Positions 21,325 to 32,500 of a stretch of DNA of 64,000 nucleotides are shown piece by piece. Origin of the DNA: Macrostomum hystrix (lineage: Eukaryota; Platyhelminthes; Macrostomidae); the NCBI GenBank assembly GCA_950097015.1, contig CATNEN010000038.1, forward strand, positions 11,821,001 to 11,885,000. The letters run 5' to 3'. The translations under genes were made by a program, and so were the position numbers. The notes below the pieces were generated by a model. The model did not search any database and was not told the DNA's origin. It saw only the letters and a list, made by a program, of their open reading frames with translations. Each line of letters opens with the position of its first letter. The stretch's first letter is position 1.

Positions 21325-21739
21325 CCTACAATAGCAGCAACATCGGCATGCATCGCACACCTAAACTAATGTGGGATAAACTTTGGGAATAAATGTTTTA
21401 GGCTTTTGGCCTTCCCGCCTTACGCCTAGCTAAGACCTAATGGGTAAACGATGGAATGTCGCAAGGCCTCAAATGATTATTGAGGTCTTCACAATATATA
21501 GTACTTGCTCTTTTTCACAGGGATACAGCGAGTGTATCGTATTCTATAGCTAGCTACCAGCGATTTATAAATACTTACACTAGTTCAGCTTAGCTAGCTA
21601 CTAGCCTAGCTAGTTTTGCTTTTGCAAGGTTAAGACAAAACAAGAAGATTTATTATACAATTTAGACAGTTATCATTTCTTTTCTATTTATTTTTATTGA
21701 TTATGTTTTACAATTTAGATGGTATCATACAGCCTAGAT

Positions 21740-22110
21740 CAGGGGTCAGCAAACTCCGGCCCGCGGGCCAGATGCGGCCCTCGAAGCCCCTAAATCTGGC
21801 CCGTTGCCCCTTCCACCACCTATAGTAGGCCTATCCTGTCTCATCTCTCCAGTGTCTTATCTGTCCTGTGTCTAATTATCTCTCCCCTGTCTCATCTCTG
21901 CCGTGTCTCCCGTCTCTCTCCAGTCTTATCTATTCTCATCTCTGGCTCATCCCTCCCCTGTCTCGTCTATCTGGTGACTCATCTCTCCCATTTCTCATCT
22001 ATCCTGTGTCCCATCTCTCCCCTTTCTCATATTCCTACAGTTAATACGGCCCGCTGTCGTCCTATAGGTTCTCTCCGTGGCCCGCTCGCTAAAAAGTTTG
22101 CCAACCCCTG
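21740..22110 (-). mobile_element. Non-autonomous hAT element (MITE), short copy
   Basis: Ends caggggtcagcaaact and agtttgccaacccctg (inverted), flanked by the perfect 8-bp target duplication gcctagat (21732-21739, 22111-22118). The interior is a run of diverged gtctcatctctcc units, the complement of the units expanded in the copy at 12332. Same family as that element, opposite orientation, 371 bp versus 1,002 bp. Confidence 0.92.
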
Positions 22111-22118
22111 GCCTAGAT

Positions 22119-22987
22119 ACTTAGCTTTGTCTCCAAATATATTCTAACTTAGGCATTTTTTAATGGCTATAGGCTATTGAATCTTATTCATGGCATCTTA
22201 AAATTGTGATAGGCCTATGCAAGATACCTTTGACCTGAAAATCTATTAATATTCATACAAACCCCTCATATGTATATAACTATAAAATAGCTTATATATA
22301 ATATTTGATAATTCTAGCCTACTTCTACCTTAGTTTATATATATACCTTGATTTAAATAGTTTTAGCTACTTTACTTCTTTTCTACCTAGTTAATTGATC
22401 ATTATATAGAAAACAAATCACATTAATTATTGATAGAAGTATGTAATTATTGTGTAAATATTCCATGATATATATGCTAGGCCTATAGGTTTTTTTTCTT
22501 ATTTTTTACATATTTTTCTTTAAAGTAATTTATAAAGAAGTATATTATATAGTCTAGTAGTCTATTATGTTCTATAAAGTAGTGTGTTAAAAAACAGTAT
22601 TTATATAATTTTTTTGGATCTAACAATTTAGGCAACTTTTTGGGACTCATTTGTTGCTATGTATTTGTAGGTTAGTAAGTAGAATAGTAGATTAATCTAA
22701 TGTAATTGCCTCTTACATCAAGAGCCTAAATGGTGACACCTCAATTGTTTAGAGCATAGCTGCAGAGAAGAGGTGGCAAATGTGACTTGTGCAATTCATA
22801 CAAGGTCAAAAGACAGTAAAAGTTCCATTGCCTTATGAGAAGATCACCTGCTGTGTGTCCATGTACATATGTTTTTATATGCTCAGGAGTCATCTATATT
22901 TAGCCAGCTTGCACATCCACACAAATAATGACATAAGCAACACATGCCAACACAAGAAATAGGCAATCTTGCTCAAATTAAGTACAC
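22119..22987. other. AT-rich NF-YA 5' flank with a degenerate SINE
   Basis: Positions 22745-22920 look like a badly decayed family A SINE (gtgcaattcatacaaggtc, then ctcaggagtca). The remainder is AT-rich with no coding signature. This is the proximal 5' flank of NF-YA; no TATA box was assigned. Confidence 0.35.
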
Positions 22988-24165
22988 ATGCTTGCAGCTT
23001 CAACTGCCAAGATGGTCACTAATCAGCAGCAGCAGCAGCATATGGCTGTGACTACAGCTAGCATGGGATCAGCCACTGTGATGGCTGCGGGGGCTCCTCA
23101 GGTTGCCCAGATCATTCAACTGCCAATGGCCGCTACAACTGTGGCCTCGCAACAGCAGCAGCAGCAGGCGGTGTTCTACGCCGCCTCAGCTGCACCAGCT
23201 CCAGCCGCCCAGCAGCTGCTAGCGATCCAGACAGCCGATGGGCAAATTATTCACCTGCCTGTTCAGTGCGCCACAGGGCCCAACGGCCAGATGGTGCTGA
23301 TGCTTCCGCAGGCGGCTACAGCCGGCACCGCTGCCGGACAGCCGATGACAATGGCCACGGTTGCCGCCGCGCCGACGCCAGTGCTGACGGGGGCAGCGAC
23401 TGTACAGCAGCAGGTCAAGACCGCTCCGTTAGTTGCCGAGGGCAACGAAGCGATGGCCGAACAGGCGGATCTAGATTTGCCTGACGCTGACGGTGAAGCA
23501 TCAGCAGCCGATGCAGACAGCGGAGTGGCTGTGGGCTCAGGCGGCGCTGGTGAAGAGGAGCCGCTCTATGTCAACGCCAAGCAGTATCACCGGATACTCA
23601 AACGGCGAGCCGCCAGGTAAGATTTGGTCTTTAGAGCATTAAGAAATTGTCCCAGACTGTCAGACTTCAGATTCGGACTCCCTGAATATCTCAAAACTAA
23701 AATTTAAATTTTCCATCAACTCCAACCTGAATATCCCTGAACTCCAACCTGAATATCCCTGAACTCCAGCCTGAATATCCCTGAACTCCAGCCTGAATAT
23801 CTATAAACTTCACCCTGAATGTTCCTCCGCGCAGAGCAAAGCTGGAGGCCGAGGGCCGCATTCCCAAGGAGCGCAGAAAGTATCTGCACGAGTCGCGTCA
23901 CAAGCACGCCATGAATCGGCAGCGCGGTGCCGGCGGTCGCTTCTTCTCGCCGCAGGAGCAGCTGGAGCATCAGCAGCAGCAAGAGCTGCAGCAACAGCAG
24001 CAGCAGCAGCAGCGGCAGCAGTCCAGCAGGGCCTCCACTGGCCGCGCTGTCGCCCAATCCAATCGGCCTGTGGCCGTGGCAGCCGCGCCGCTCAAAGTCG
24101 AAGGCGTCGTGGTGCTGGCAGCTGCGGCAGCGCCGACTGCCGCTCAGCTGCCGTCCGCTTCTTGA
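22988..24165 (+). CDS. NFYA: Nuclear transcription factor Y subunit alpha
   Basis: NF-YA is the sequence-specific subunit of the trimeric CCAAT-box factor NF-Y. Exon 1 is 22988-23616 and exon 2 23835-24165, joined within a codon (AG|A), giving 319 residues. The first two-thirds is a Gln/Ala-rich activation region (Q runs from CAG repeats). It is followed by an acidic stretch and the conserved core: [19 protein letters not shown] (NF-YB/YC contact), then [20 protein letters not shown] and a GGRFFS ending (DNA contact). In the second half A-M-N-R-Q replaces the common A-M-A-R-K. A Q-rich tail follows, encoded by CAG/CAA repeats. The start could instead be ATG 23012: tgcttgcag just before it looks like a trans-splice acceptor that would remove the first ATG. 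Intron 1 holds a small 22-bp minisatellite. Confidence 0.95.
23715..23825. repeat. 22-bp minisatellite in the NF-YA intron
   Basis: Four to five copies of tgaatatccctgaactccaac-like units inside the 218-bp intron (23617-23834). On the sense strand the unit is pyrimidine-rich. Confidence 0.85.
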
Positions 24166-24640
24166 TAATTAAGATGATAATCGCGATTTATTTATCTGTC
24201 TACAGGTATTAGAAAATTTTATCACAAAAACCCCTTTTACCTCTATGGTCCTGAGAATTTGAGGACAAGATCCAAATCCCTCTGAGCTAATGAATCCTAA
24301 TAATTTGAATGACTGATTTTCATTTAAGTCCATTGGTTGAAAAAGTTAGGGGATACAGAAAAAACGAAAAATGTTGGTATTTGAAATTTGTCTTTCTACT
24401 AATAGACAATATAAATCCCATTACCCATTGATAATGAGGAATCTCATATTAGTGTGTGCGAATTTCGCTGATAATAAAATCAGTAGCAGCGGTTATGTGT
24501 CAGCACCATGTACGAATTGTTAGTGCTGACATTGTTGATAGTAGATTGTGTGTCGTCCATAAGCTAGATCCGTCTAGCCAGTGTTTTTATTTCTGCTTTA
24601 TTTTGTCCTGCTACTAAATTATTATGCTTGTGTTTTTTTC

Positions 24641-24646
24641 AATAAA
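24641..24646 (+). terminator. Poly(A) signal for NF-YA
   Basis: AATAAA about 475 nt after the NF-YA stop, preceded by a T-rich run (gtgtttttttc). It is the best signal before the convergent MoaC gene. Confidence 0.5.
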
Positions 24647-24664
24647 AAATCATTTGCATACACT

Positions 24665-26126
24665 TGAACGTAACCGTGTTTTTAGCTGACCTTTTAAACA
24701 TATTTAAAAATCTGAATTAAAGCACTTATTTGAGTCCGATCTTGTTAAAAAATTGACTCAAACACTTTTCAAACGACCTCTTCTGCTCCGGCACTGAGCT
24801 GCACTTTTAGCTGATGTTTCTAGTTTCTGTTTCTAGTCAGTCCGTGCATACTTGTAATTTTATTGTTTTGTAATGTCATACTATAAAGCATGAGTCAGTT
24901 TTTTTATTAAATTAATTGAGAAATAGATCGACTTTGTCCTAAATCTGATGTCCTCGGATGGAAGAGGACAGGTAAAGTTGATTTTTGTTTAAACAGTTTT
25001 TGCATTCATAAATTCATAATTTATTAATTGTTAATCAGTTTATCCGCGACTTAAGAATCTCGTCGACACAAATTGTTGTTGCGTAGCTTCATAACCAGTT
25101 TTTTAAGGTAATTATTTAAACAAACCTGGCTTGTTGTACACAGTTACTAATATAATGATTGTCAGAAATTTAACGGCAAACATAAGTGTTTTGCCCTACT
25201 CAGCTGTGCTGTCGAGTGTTTTTTTCAAATGATGAAACAAAATAGCTTCAGCTTTGTGAATTGTGTTTCGATTTTGTTTGTATGCTTGTCCTGTTATAGC
25301 TGTTGTACATAAAATGGAAAACTAATAAAATTTTATTTCTATATGTACCGAAACTGAGCGTGTGCAGCATAAATTGGAAATCAGCTAAATTGTTCGTCTT
25401 TTTTAATTTTGATAAATTATGATTGAAGCAGAAAGTGCTATTAATTTTGTTTTCATATTTGTTTAACGTTTATCTTGAAGAGTAGATTGAACTAATTAAC
25501 AACGTGTTAAAACAAAATTAGTTTATTTAAACTTAAAAAATATAGACAAACTTTAAACAGTAATTAGATTACTTACAATGTGTCGACTATTATCTTTTTT
25601 GGAATCATATTGTCATGACAATCCAGAAAGCGAATTCGAATTATGAGAATTGATCATCATGCATGCTGAGCTACCGTCGGTTTTTAATTTACGAGCGTAA
25701 ATAGCGATCGAATTAACAGCGTTTTTAATAATTATGCCCTCTATTCACTCACCAATTCATCCCGTACTTCGGTCTTGTTTACCTCTTCCAGTTCTATCCT
25801 CGCTTTCTTCTAGCTCACTCTTTCTCCCTCTCTGCATTTTGATTGGTCGCCATCTCGTCCCCTCTTAAAGTCTTTCTTTTTCTACCCTGCATGTTATCGT
25901 ATGGTCAACCCCCAGCCTTCAGCTAAACCCCAAGTCTATAAATATGTTGTCCTGGGCTTAAGGCACAGGCCATCGCAGTATTACTCTCATGACTGCCTGT
26001 AGGCCATCGCTTAACAGTTTCTACAGTCGACACATTTTTCTACCGCTTTCATCTTGCGCTGCTGCAGTCGATCTACCAAGATAAGGGAACAGGGATGAGC
26101 GTCTCTAAAGTGCACAGCCGTGTTTC
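24665..26126. other. Gap between convergent NF-YA and MoaC genes
   Basis: AT-rich to about 25740, then a C/T-rich stretch (25740-25930). A TATAAATA word at 25938 on the plus strand has no recognisable gene after it. TTTATT at 25522-25527 could be a minus-strand poly(A) signal for MoaC. No exon was recognised. Confidence 0.35.
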
Positions 26127-27007
26127 TTAATCATCTCGCCGGTAGCTGCCAGACTTCCCGCCAGTTTTCTCCAGCAGCCGCAGGTCGCGCACCACGATGC
26201 CCTTGTCAACAGCTTTGCACATGTCGTACACGGTCAGAGCGGCCACCGCGCAGCCAGTCAGGGCCTCCATCTCCACGCCGGTGCGGCCGTCGCAGTCGAC
26301 TTTACAGGCGACGTCGATGCGCGGCTCGAGGCGGTGCACGGAGACGCTAGCCTAGAAGAAGCGAGGTCGAAAAGGCGTCGCATGATTAGTGACTCCCTGA
26401 ATGACTCAAAGATGCTATGAGACTGCTTCGCTAGAAAATGGACTACGCGGGGTCCATCGGATTTTAATTTTAGTAAGGTTATCTTAGAGTCGTTTGAGGT
26501 AAATTCTGGCAGTTATGATCCGCTAAACCTCCTCCGAAGGAGTTCCAGTCTAAATTATTACTCGTTAAGAAATCAACATGTGCAATCCTGTAAGTCGTAG
26601 CTATACTAGAACCAATTTGAACAGGATTTTTATATACTTAATAAACGACGCCAAACCTGAACATTGTTCAACGGCAGCTGATGACACAGGGGAATCAGCT
26701 CTGAAGTCCGCTTGGCGGCCATAACACCAGCTAGCTCTGCAGTCAGCAGAACGGAGCCCTTGGCCAAGCGACCGTCAGAGTCCAATAGTAGGCGATGAAG
26801 CTTCGACGACACAGTTAGATGGCAGGCGGCTTCAGCCGATCGTCTACTGACCGACTTGTCGCCCACATTCACCATACGAGGCCGGGCTGTGGCCACGTCG
26901 ACGTGACTCAAACTGTCGCCATCGCTGCTGATCGATCGGCAACAAGTGACGGTGTTGACAGAACTGATAGTTGTGGCTGCTAGCCTTTTAATAATTAGTG
27001 CTTGCAT
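26127..27007 (-). CDS. MOCS1: Cyclic pyranopterin monophosphate synthase (MoaC / MOCS1B)
   Basis: MoaC converts 3',8-cyclo-7,8-dihydro-GTP to cyclic pyranopterin monophosphate in the first stage of molybdenum cofactor synthesis; in animals it works in mitochondria. Two exons, 27007-26657 and 26351-26127, join in phase 0 after NNVQ, giving 191 residues. Conserved blocks are present: [23 protein letters not shown], the [11 protein letters not shown] block, [14 protein letters not shown] and [10 protein letters not shown]. The first 30 residues ([18 protein letters not shown], then basic and Ser-rich) look like a mitochondrial presequence, which supports the ATG at 27007. In vertebrates this domain is made from the MOCS1 locus together with the MoaA part; no MoaA sequence lies in the 2.5 kb upstream here, so this appears to be a separate gene. 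A CCAAT box (27024-27035 region) lies just upstream. Confidence 0.93.
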
Positions 27008-27214
27008 GGCAGATGTCTTTGATTCTGATTGGACCGTGTTTTAAAGTACAAAGAAGGCAAGCTAAATAATTTCGCTGTAAAAGTTTTAGTTTTGAGTTTC
27101 AAGACGTTGCAGTCACTAAGGCTCTTTGCAGCCAAAGCAAATGGCCATTAATTTAATTGTCATAGTATAAACCATTCAGGTTAGTTGCTACCAAAGATTT
27201 ACAAATTCGACGTT

Positions 27215-28625
27215 CTGAAAGGATTATAGCTGAACCTGATTACCTGAGAAGATTATAGCTGAACCTGATTGCCTGAGAAGATTATAGCTGAACCAGATTA
27301 CCTGAGAAGATTATAGCTGAACCTGATTGCCTGAGAAGATTATAGCTGAACCTGATTGCCTGAGAAGATTATAGCTGAACCTGATTGCCTGAGAAGATTA
27401 TAGCTGAACCTGATTGCCTGAGAAGATTATAGCTGAACCTGATTACCTGAGAAGATTATAGCCAAACCTGATTGCCTGAGAAGATTATAGCTGAACCTGA
27501 TTACCTGAGAAGATTATAGCTGAACCTGATTACCTGAGAAGATTATAGCTGAACCTGATTGCCTGAGAAGATTATAGCTGAACCTGATTGCCTGAGAAGA
27601 TTATAGCTGAACCTGATTGCCTGAGAAGATTATAGCTGAACCTGATTACCTGAGAAGATTATAGCTGAACCTGATTGCCTGAGAAGATTATAGCTGAACC
27701 TGATTGCCTGAGAAGATTATAGCTGAACCTGATTACCTGAGAAAATTATAGCTGAACCTGATTACCTGAAAAAAATATAGCTGAACCTGATTACCTGAGA
27801 AGATTATAGCTGAACCTGATTATATGAGAGGATTATAGCTGAACCTGATTATATGAGAGGATTATAGCCGAACCTGATTATATTAGAGGATTATAGCTGA
27901 ACCTGATTATATTAGAGGATTATAGCTGAACCTGATTATATGAGAGGATTATAGCTGAAACTGATTATATTAGAGGATTATAGCTGAACCTGATTATATT
28001 AGAGGATTATAGCTGAACCTGATTATATTAGAGGATTATAGCTGAACCTGATTATATTAGAGGATTATAGCTGAACCTGATTATATTAGAGGATTATAGC
28101 TGAACCTGATTATATTAGAGGATTATAGCTGAACCTGATTATATTAGAGGATTATAGCTGAACCTGATTATATGAGAGGATTATAGCTGAACCTGATTAT
28201 ATTAGAGGATTATAGCTGAACCTGATTATATGAGAGGATTATAGCTGAACCTGATTATATTAGAGGATTATAGCTGAACCTGATTATATTAGAGGATTAT
28301 AGCTGAACCTGATTATATGAGAGGATTATAGCTGAACCTGATTATATTAGAGGATTATAGCTGAACCTGATTATATTAGAGGATTATAGCTGAACCTGAT
28401 TATATGAGAGGATTATAGCTGAACCTGATTATATTAGAGGATTATAGCTGAACCTGATTATATTAGAGGATTATAGCTGAACCTGATTATATTAGAGGAT
28501 TATGGCTGAACCAGATTATATTAGAGGATTATAGCTGAACCTGATTATATTAGAGGATTATAGCTGAACCTGATTATATTAGAGGATTATAGCTGAACCT
28601 GATTATATGATAGGACTATAAGTGA
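27215..28625. repeat. 29-bp minisatellite with two sub-families
   Basis: About 48 copies of a 29-bp unit containing gattatagctgaacctgatt. To the left of about 27815 the variable part is acctgagaa or gcctgagaa; to the right it is atattagag or atatgagag. The changeover is abrupt. It lies between MoaC and RBM39, both on the minus strand. Confidence 0.95.
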
Positions 28626-28639
28626 ACCTGGTGTTGAAG

Positions 28640-29214
28640 TATTAGAAGTGACAAAATATGGCGTCAATGAATCTTCAGTCTAAAAGTGCATTAAGAAAAT
28701 AACTAAGTTGGGTTAACAAAACAATAGTTTTCACAGGCATGACAATGCAAACACATAAAAAACATTAGCTTATTAGCAGCCTGAATTTGCTGCCTCATGC
28801 TAGAACAGTGTAATATGGCCTTGTAAGTTGATTATTTGTTAGTTTTTTAATTCAAGTTACAACAATCAGACAACTTAAGAACAGAGCAAGGTAAATGATA
28901 GGTTTTTAAGGAAAATTTTCTATGCGCGAAAATAGGGAAAGCTTAGGATAATTAGGTAGGAAATATGGAATATTACCCGAGAGTAGCGTTTTGGTAAGGA
29001 GGCCAAAATTACATGGTAGGTATGCAGCATGAGGACTAATTATAAATTTAAATTGAATTCAATGCTATTTTTGTTACCAGTTTTTACAGAAAAAGAACAT
29101 ACACACAGAGAATTTACCGTTGACAAGAATTTCCAGCAAAAAAACTTCCAACGACAAATAATATATAAAACAATTTGCGAAGTCACTCGCTAATCTTTTC
29201 TGAAATTTAACCGA
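28640..29214. other. Gene-free stretch downstream of RBM39
   Basis: AT-rich sequence with no recognisable exon. As RBM39 is on the minus strand and ends at 29519, part of this may be its 3' UTR. Confidence 0.3.
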
Positions 29215-29450
29215 TCGATAATAATTCCGCTGGTACTTTTCTAGACGATATTTTCGATTGACAACTAATAGATCACAAAATCGATTGATAATCGATAAAT
29301 CAATCGATTGATAATCGAAAAATAAGTCGATTGAAAATCGATAAATAAATCGATTGATAATCGATAAAATTATAGATCGGCAATTGATGAAAAAATCAAT
29401 TGATAATCGATAAATTAATCGATCGATAAATGACAAACAATCAATAATGG
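29215..29450. repeat. Cluster of ATCGAT palindromes
   Basis: At least ten occurrences of atcgat/tcgattgataatcgat variants in tandem-like array, with self-complementary stretches that could fold. It lies 70-300 nt beyond the RBM39 stop codon. ATCGAT and ATTGAT-type words resemble Cut/Onecut and DREF-type sites, but function is unknown. Confidence 0.7.
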
Positions 29451-29518
29451 TTAGATAACCAAGCCAGTCCTATATGATCAGTGAAGTCAATGTAATTGAT
29501 ATCTAATGTTTAAATAGT

Positions 29519-32500
29519 TCACTTGTAGATGCGCTGACCGCCCATGCTCTCCAGCTGCTGAATGATGGTGGATACACGAGCCGCCTCGGGGAACATCTTG
29601 TGATAGGACGGCAGCGGCATTGGGCTTGCCGAGATTGTCCGGCCGCCGAAGGACCGGCCGTGCAGGGTGCGCACGCAGTTGCTGGCGTCAGCGATGGTGC
29701 GGCACTTCACATAGACCAGGCCCTCGCGAGACACCGGATTCACCGAGCAGTGATCAACCACGGCGCCTAGCTTCTGGCACTCGTTGACAACATCTTCGCG
29801 AATCTCTTCCAGACTGATGCCAACCTCCGGCGTGAACATGTTGGACAAGACGAAGCAGGGCGTTGTGCCACCAGAGCCGCGTCCGCCACCGGTTGAGGCT
29901 CCAGCGGCGCCGGCTCGCAACAGCAGCTGCTGCTCCTTGGCCGCGGCCGAGGCCCTCAGGGCCTGCTGGGCCGGCTCCGGAATGGCCAGTCCGGTGCCCT
30001 CGGCTAGTCGGGCCATCAGCATCAGGCGGTCGCTGCTGCCCAGGCTGATGCCAGCTCGATCCAGTTCGTCCATGGAGTCGAGGGCGCTGCTGCCACTCCC
30101 GCCTGCAGCTGCGGCAGCGCGAGCACTGTTCAAAGTGTTCTTGTCTAGCAGGTGACTTACCTGCCCGATTAGAAAGGGATATTTAAATAAAAATCACATC
30201 TAATATCTAATTAAGGGACAGATAGACAGGGGAGCTTGCGGCCCATTGGTTGGAGTTCGAATCTTTGAAGGATACAAGCTAAATGGTACAGTTTGAGCAA
30301 TGTCCTTGAACAATACACGCTTTTATAGGGTGGGGTATTCTTAGACTTCTATCTGATCAACTTGGTAACTAAAAACTTCAACTCTTGTCTCTGATTGACT
30401 AGCTAGTAATAATAATAATTATAAAATAATTGCAGGAGGGCTGCGGGCAATGGCACATCATTCACTAGACCCTAGACACTAGACCTGCAGCCAGCACAGA
30501 TACTTTATGCAGGCACACGCTCACACAGGTGTGTACATCTGAAATGTACACAGCCTGACATCTGAATTTCTCATCGTCAGGCTGTGTACATTTCACTGTG
30601 CCTTGGAGGTTGGTCCTCAAGGGCGTAAATGAATGTGGCCTCGCCGCGGAATCGAACTTAGGGATCGTGGTGCGAGAGGCAAACGCGTTAACCGCTCTGC
30701 CACCGACCTCCTTTGGCTAGCTATTTGTCTCTCTTTTCTGTACAAGCATTACAACCGGACTCACCTTCATAGCCCTGCCAGCCAGGTCGAAGCCGTTGAG
30801 CTGTTCGATGGCATTGTTAGCATCCTCCCCATTGTGATAAGTGACAAATCCGTAGCCAGCAGACAGGCCGGTGGCCGCGTCCTTCACAAGTTTCAATTCG
30901 TCCAACGGTCCGAATGGCTCGAGAATGCCGCGCAGCATCTCGTCCGTGATGCTGGGATGCAGGGAGCCGACGTAGATTTTCACCGGCCCACTGCCCGGAT
31001 TAGCCGGGTTGGCGCCGCCAGCTGAAGTTGAAGCGGCTGCCGCAGTCTGAGCGCTGGCTCGGTTCTTCTCGGCCTGGGCGCTTTGCACCTGGATTGGCAC
31101 GCCTAGCAGCTTTGTGCCTGCAAGCGGAAGAGGGGGGAATATATTGTGAAGGTATTGAGCACATCGTGAGAGGCGACTTGAATAATTTGATTCTAAGAAA
31201 TAAATTAGACATCAGGATGGAAGATTTCGGGACCAAGACCTGACGGCTAAGAATTCAAGGACCAATACCAAAAATATTTATAATTTAGGATGGAATCTGA
31301 AGGATTTGTAATTTAAAACCAAGACCTGTAGGATTAAGAATTCAGGCACCAAGACCTGAGGGATTAAGAATTCAGAGACCAAGACTTGAAAGACTTATAA
31401 TTCAGGCACCAAGGCTTGTAGGATTAAGAATTCAGGGACCAAGACCTGAGGGATTAAGAATTCAGGGACCAAGACTTGAAAGATTTGTAACTCAGACACC
31501 AAGGCTTGAAGGATTAAGAATTCAGGCACCAAGACCTGAGGGATTAAGAATTCAGAGACCAAGACTTGAAATATTTATAATTCAGGCACCAAGGCTTGAA
31601 GGATTAAGAATTCAGGGACCAAGACCTGAGGGATTAAGAATTTAGGGACCAAGACTTGAAATATTTATAATTCAGGCACCAAGGCTTGTAGGATTAAGAA
31701 TTCAGGGACCAAGACCTGAGGGATTAAGAATTTAGGGACCAAGACTTGAAAGATTTATAATTCAGGCACCAAGGCTTGTGGGATCAAGAATTCAGGCACC
31801 AAGACCTGAGGGATTAAGAATTCAGAGACCAAGACTTGAAAGACTTATAATTCAGGCACCAAGGCTTGAAGGATTAAGAATTCAGGGACCAAGACCAAAA
31901 ATATTTATTATGTAGGATCGAATCTGAAGGACTTGCAATTTGAAACCAAGACCTGAAGGATTAAGAATTCAAGAACCAAGATTTGAAGTATTAAGAATTC
32001 AGGGGCTTGAAGCATTTGAAATCGAAAGGAAAATTGATTTCACAACACACCAGTAAGTCCAATAGCCAGAGGCACAGAGTCAACATCCTGAAACTCCACG
32101 TAGGCGATGCCCTTAGACCGGCGAGTCCTATTGTCCATAATCAGCCGAACATCGCGAACTTTCCCAACGCTAGAGAAGAAGTCGTCCAAATCTCGCGGCC
32201 GAATGCGCAGCGACATCTGCCAGACGAAGACGGTGCGAGCGTCGCGGTCCTCGGGAGTCAGCTCCGGTGTGTGGCCGCGCGAGATCCGATTGTTGTCCGA
32301 CTGCCAGAACAGGACGCCGCCCTTGCCGCGCTGCAGTTGGGCGCCTGGCGATCTAGATCGGGATCTGGATCGGCGATGACGGCGCCGGTCCCGATCCCGA
32401 TCGCGGTCCCGGTCTCGATCGCGGTCCCGTTCCCGATCGCGGTCCCGCTCCTCGTCTCGATGACGATCCCTATCGCGGTCCCGGCCTCGCCTGTGGTCCC

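Noticed and set aside
22988-23620. Minus-strand and alternate plus-strand frames inside NF-YA exon 1
   Set aside because: They are shadows of the GC- and CAG-rich NF-YA coding sequence.
27215-28625. Possible CRISPR-like array
   Set aside because: Units are directly contiguous with no unique spacers, in an animal genome; it is a minisatellite.
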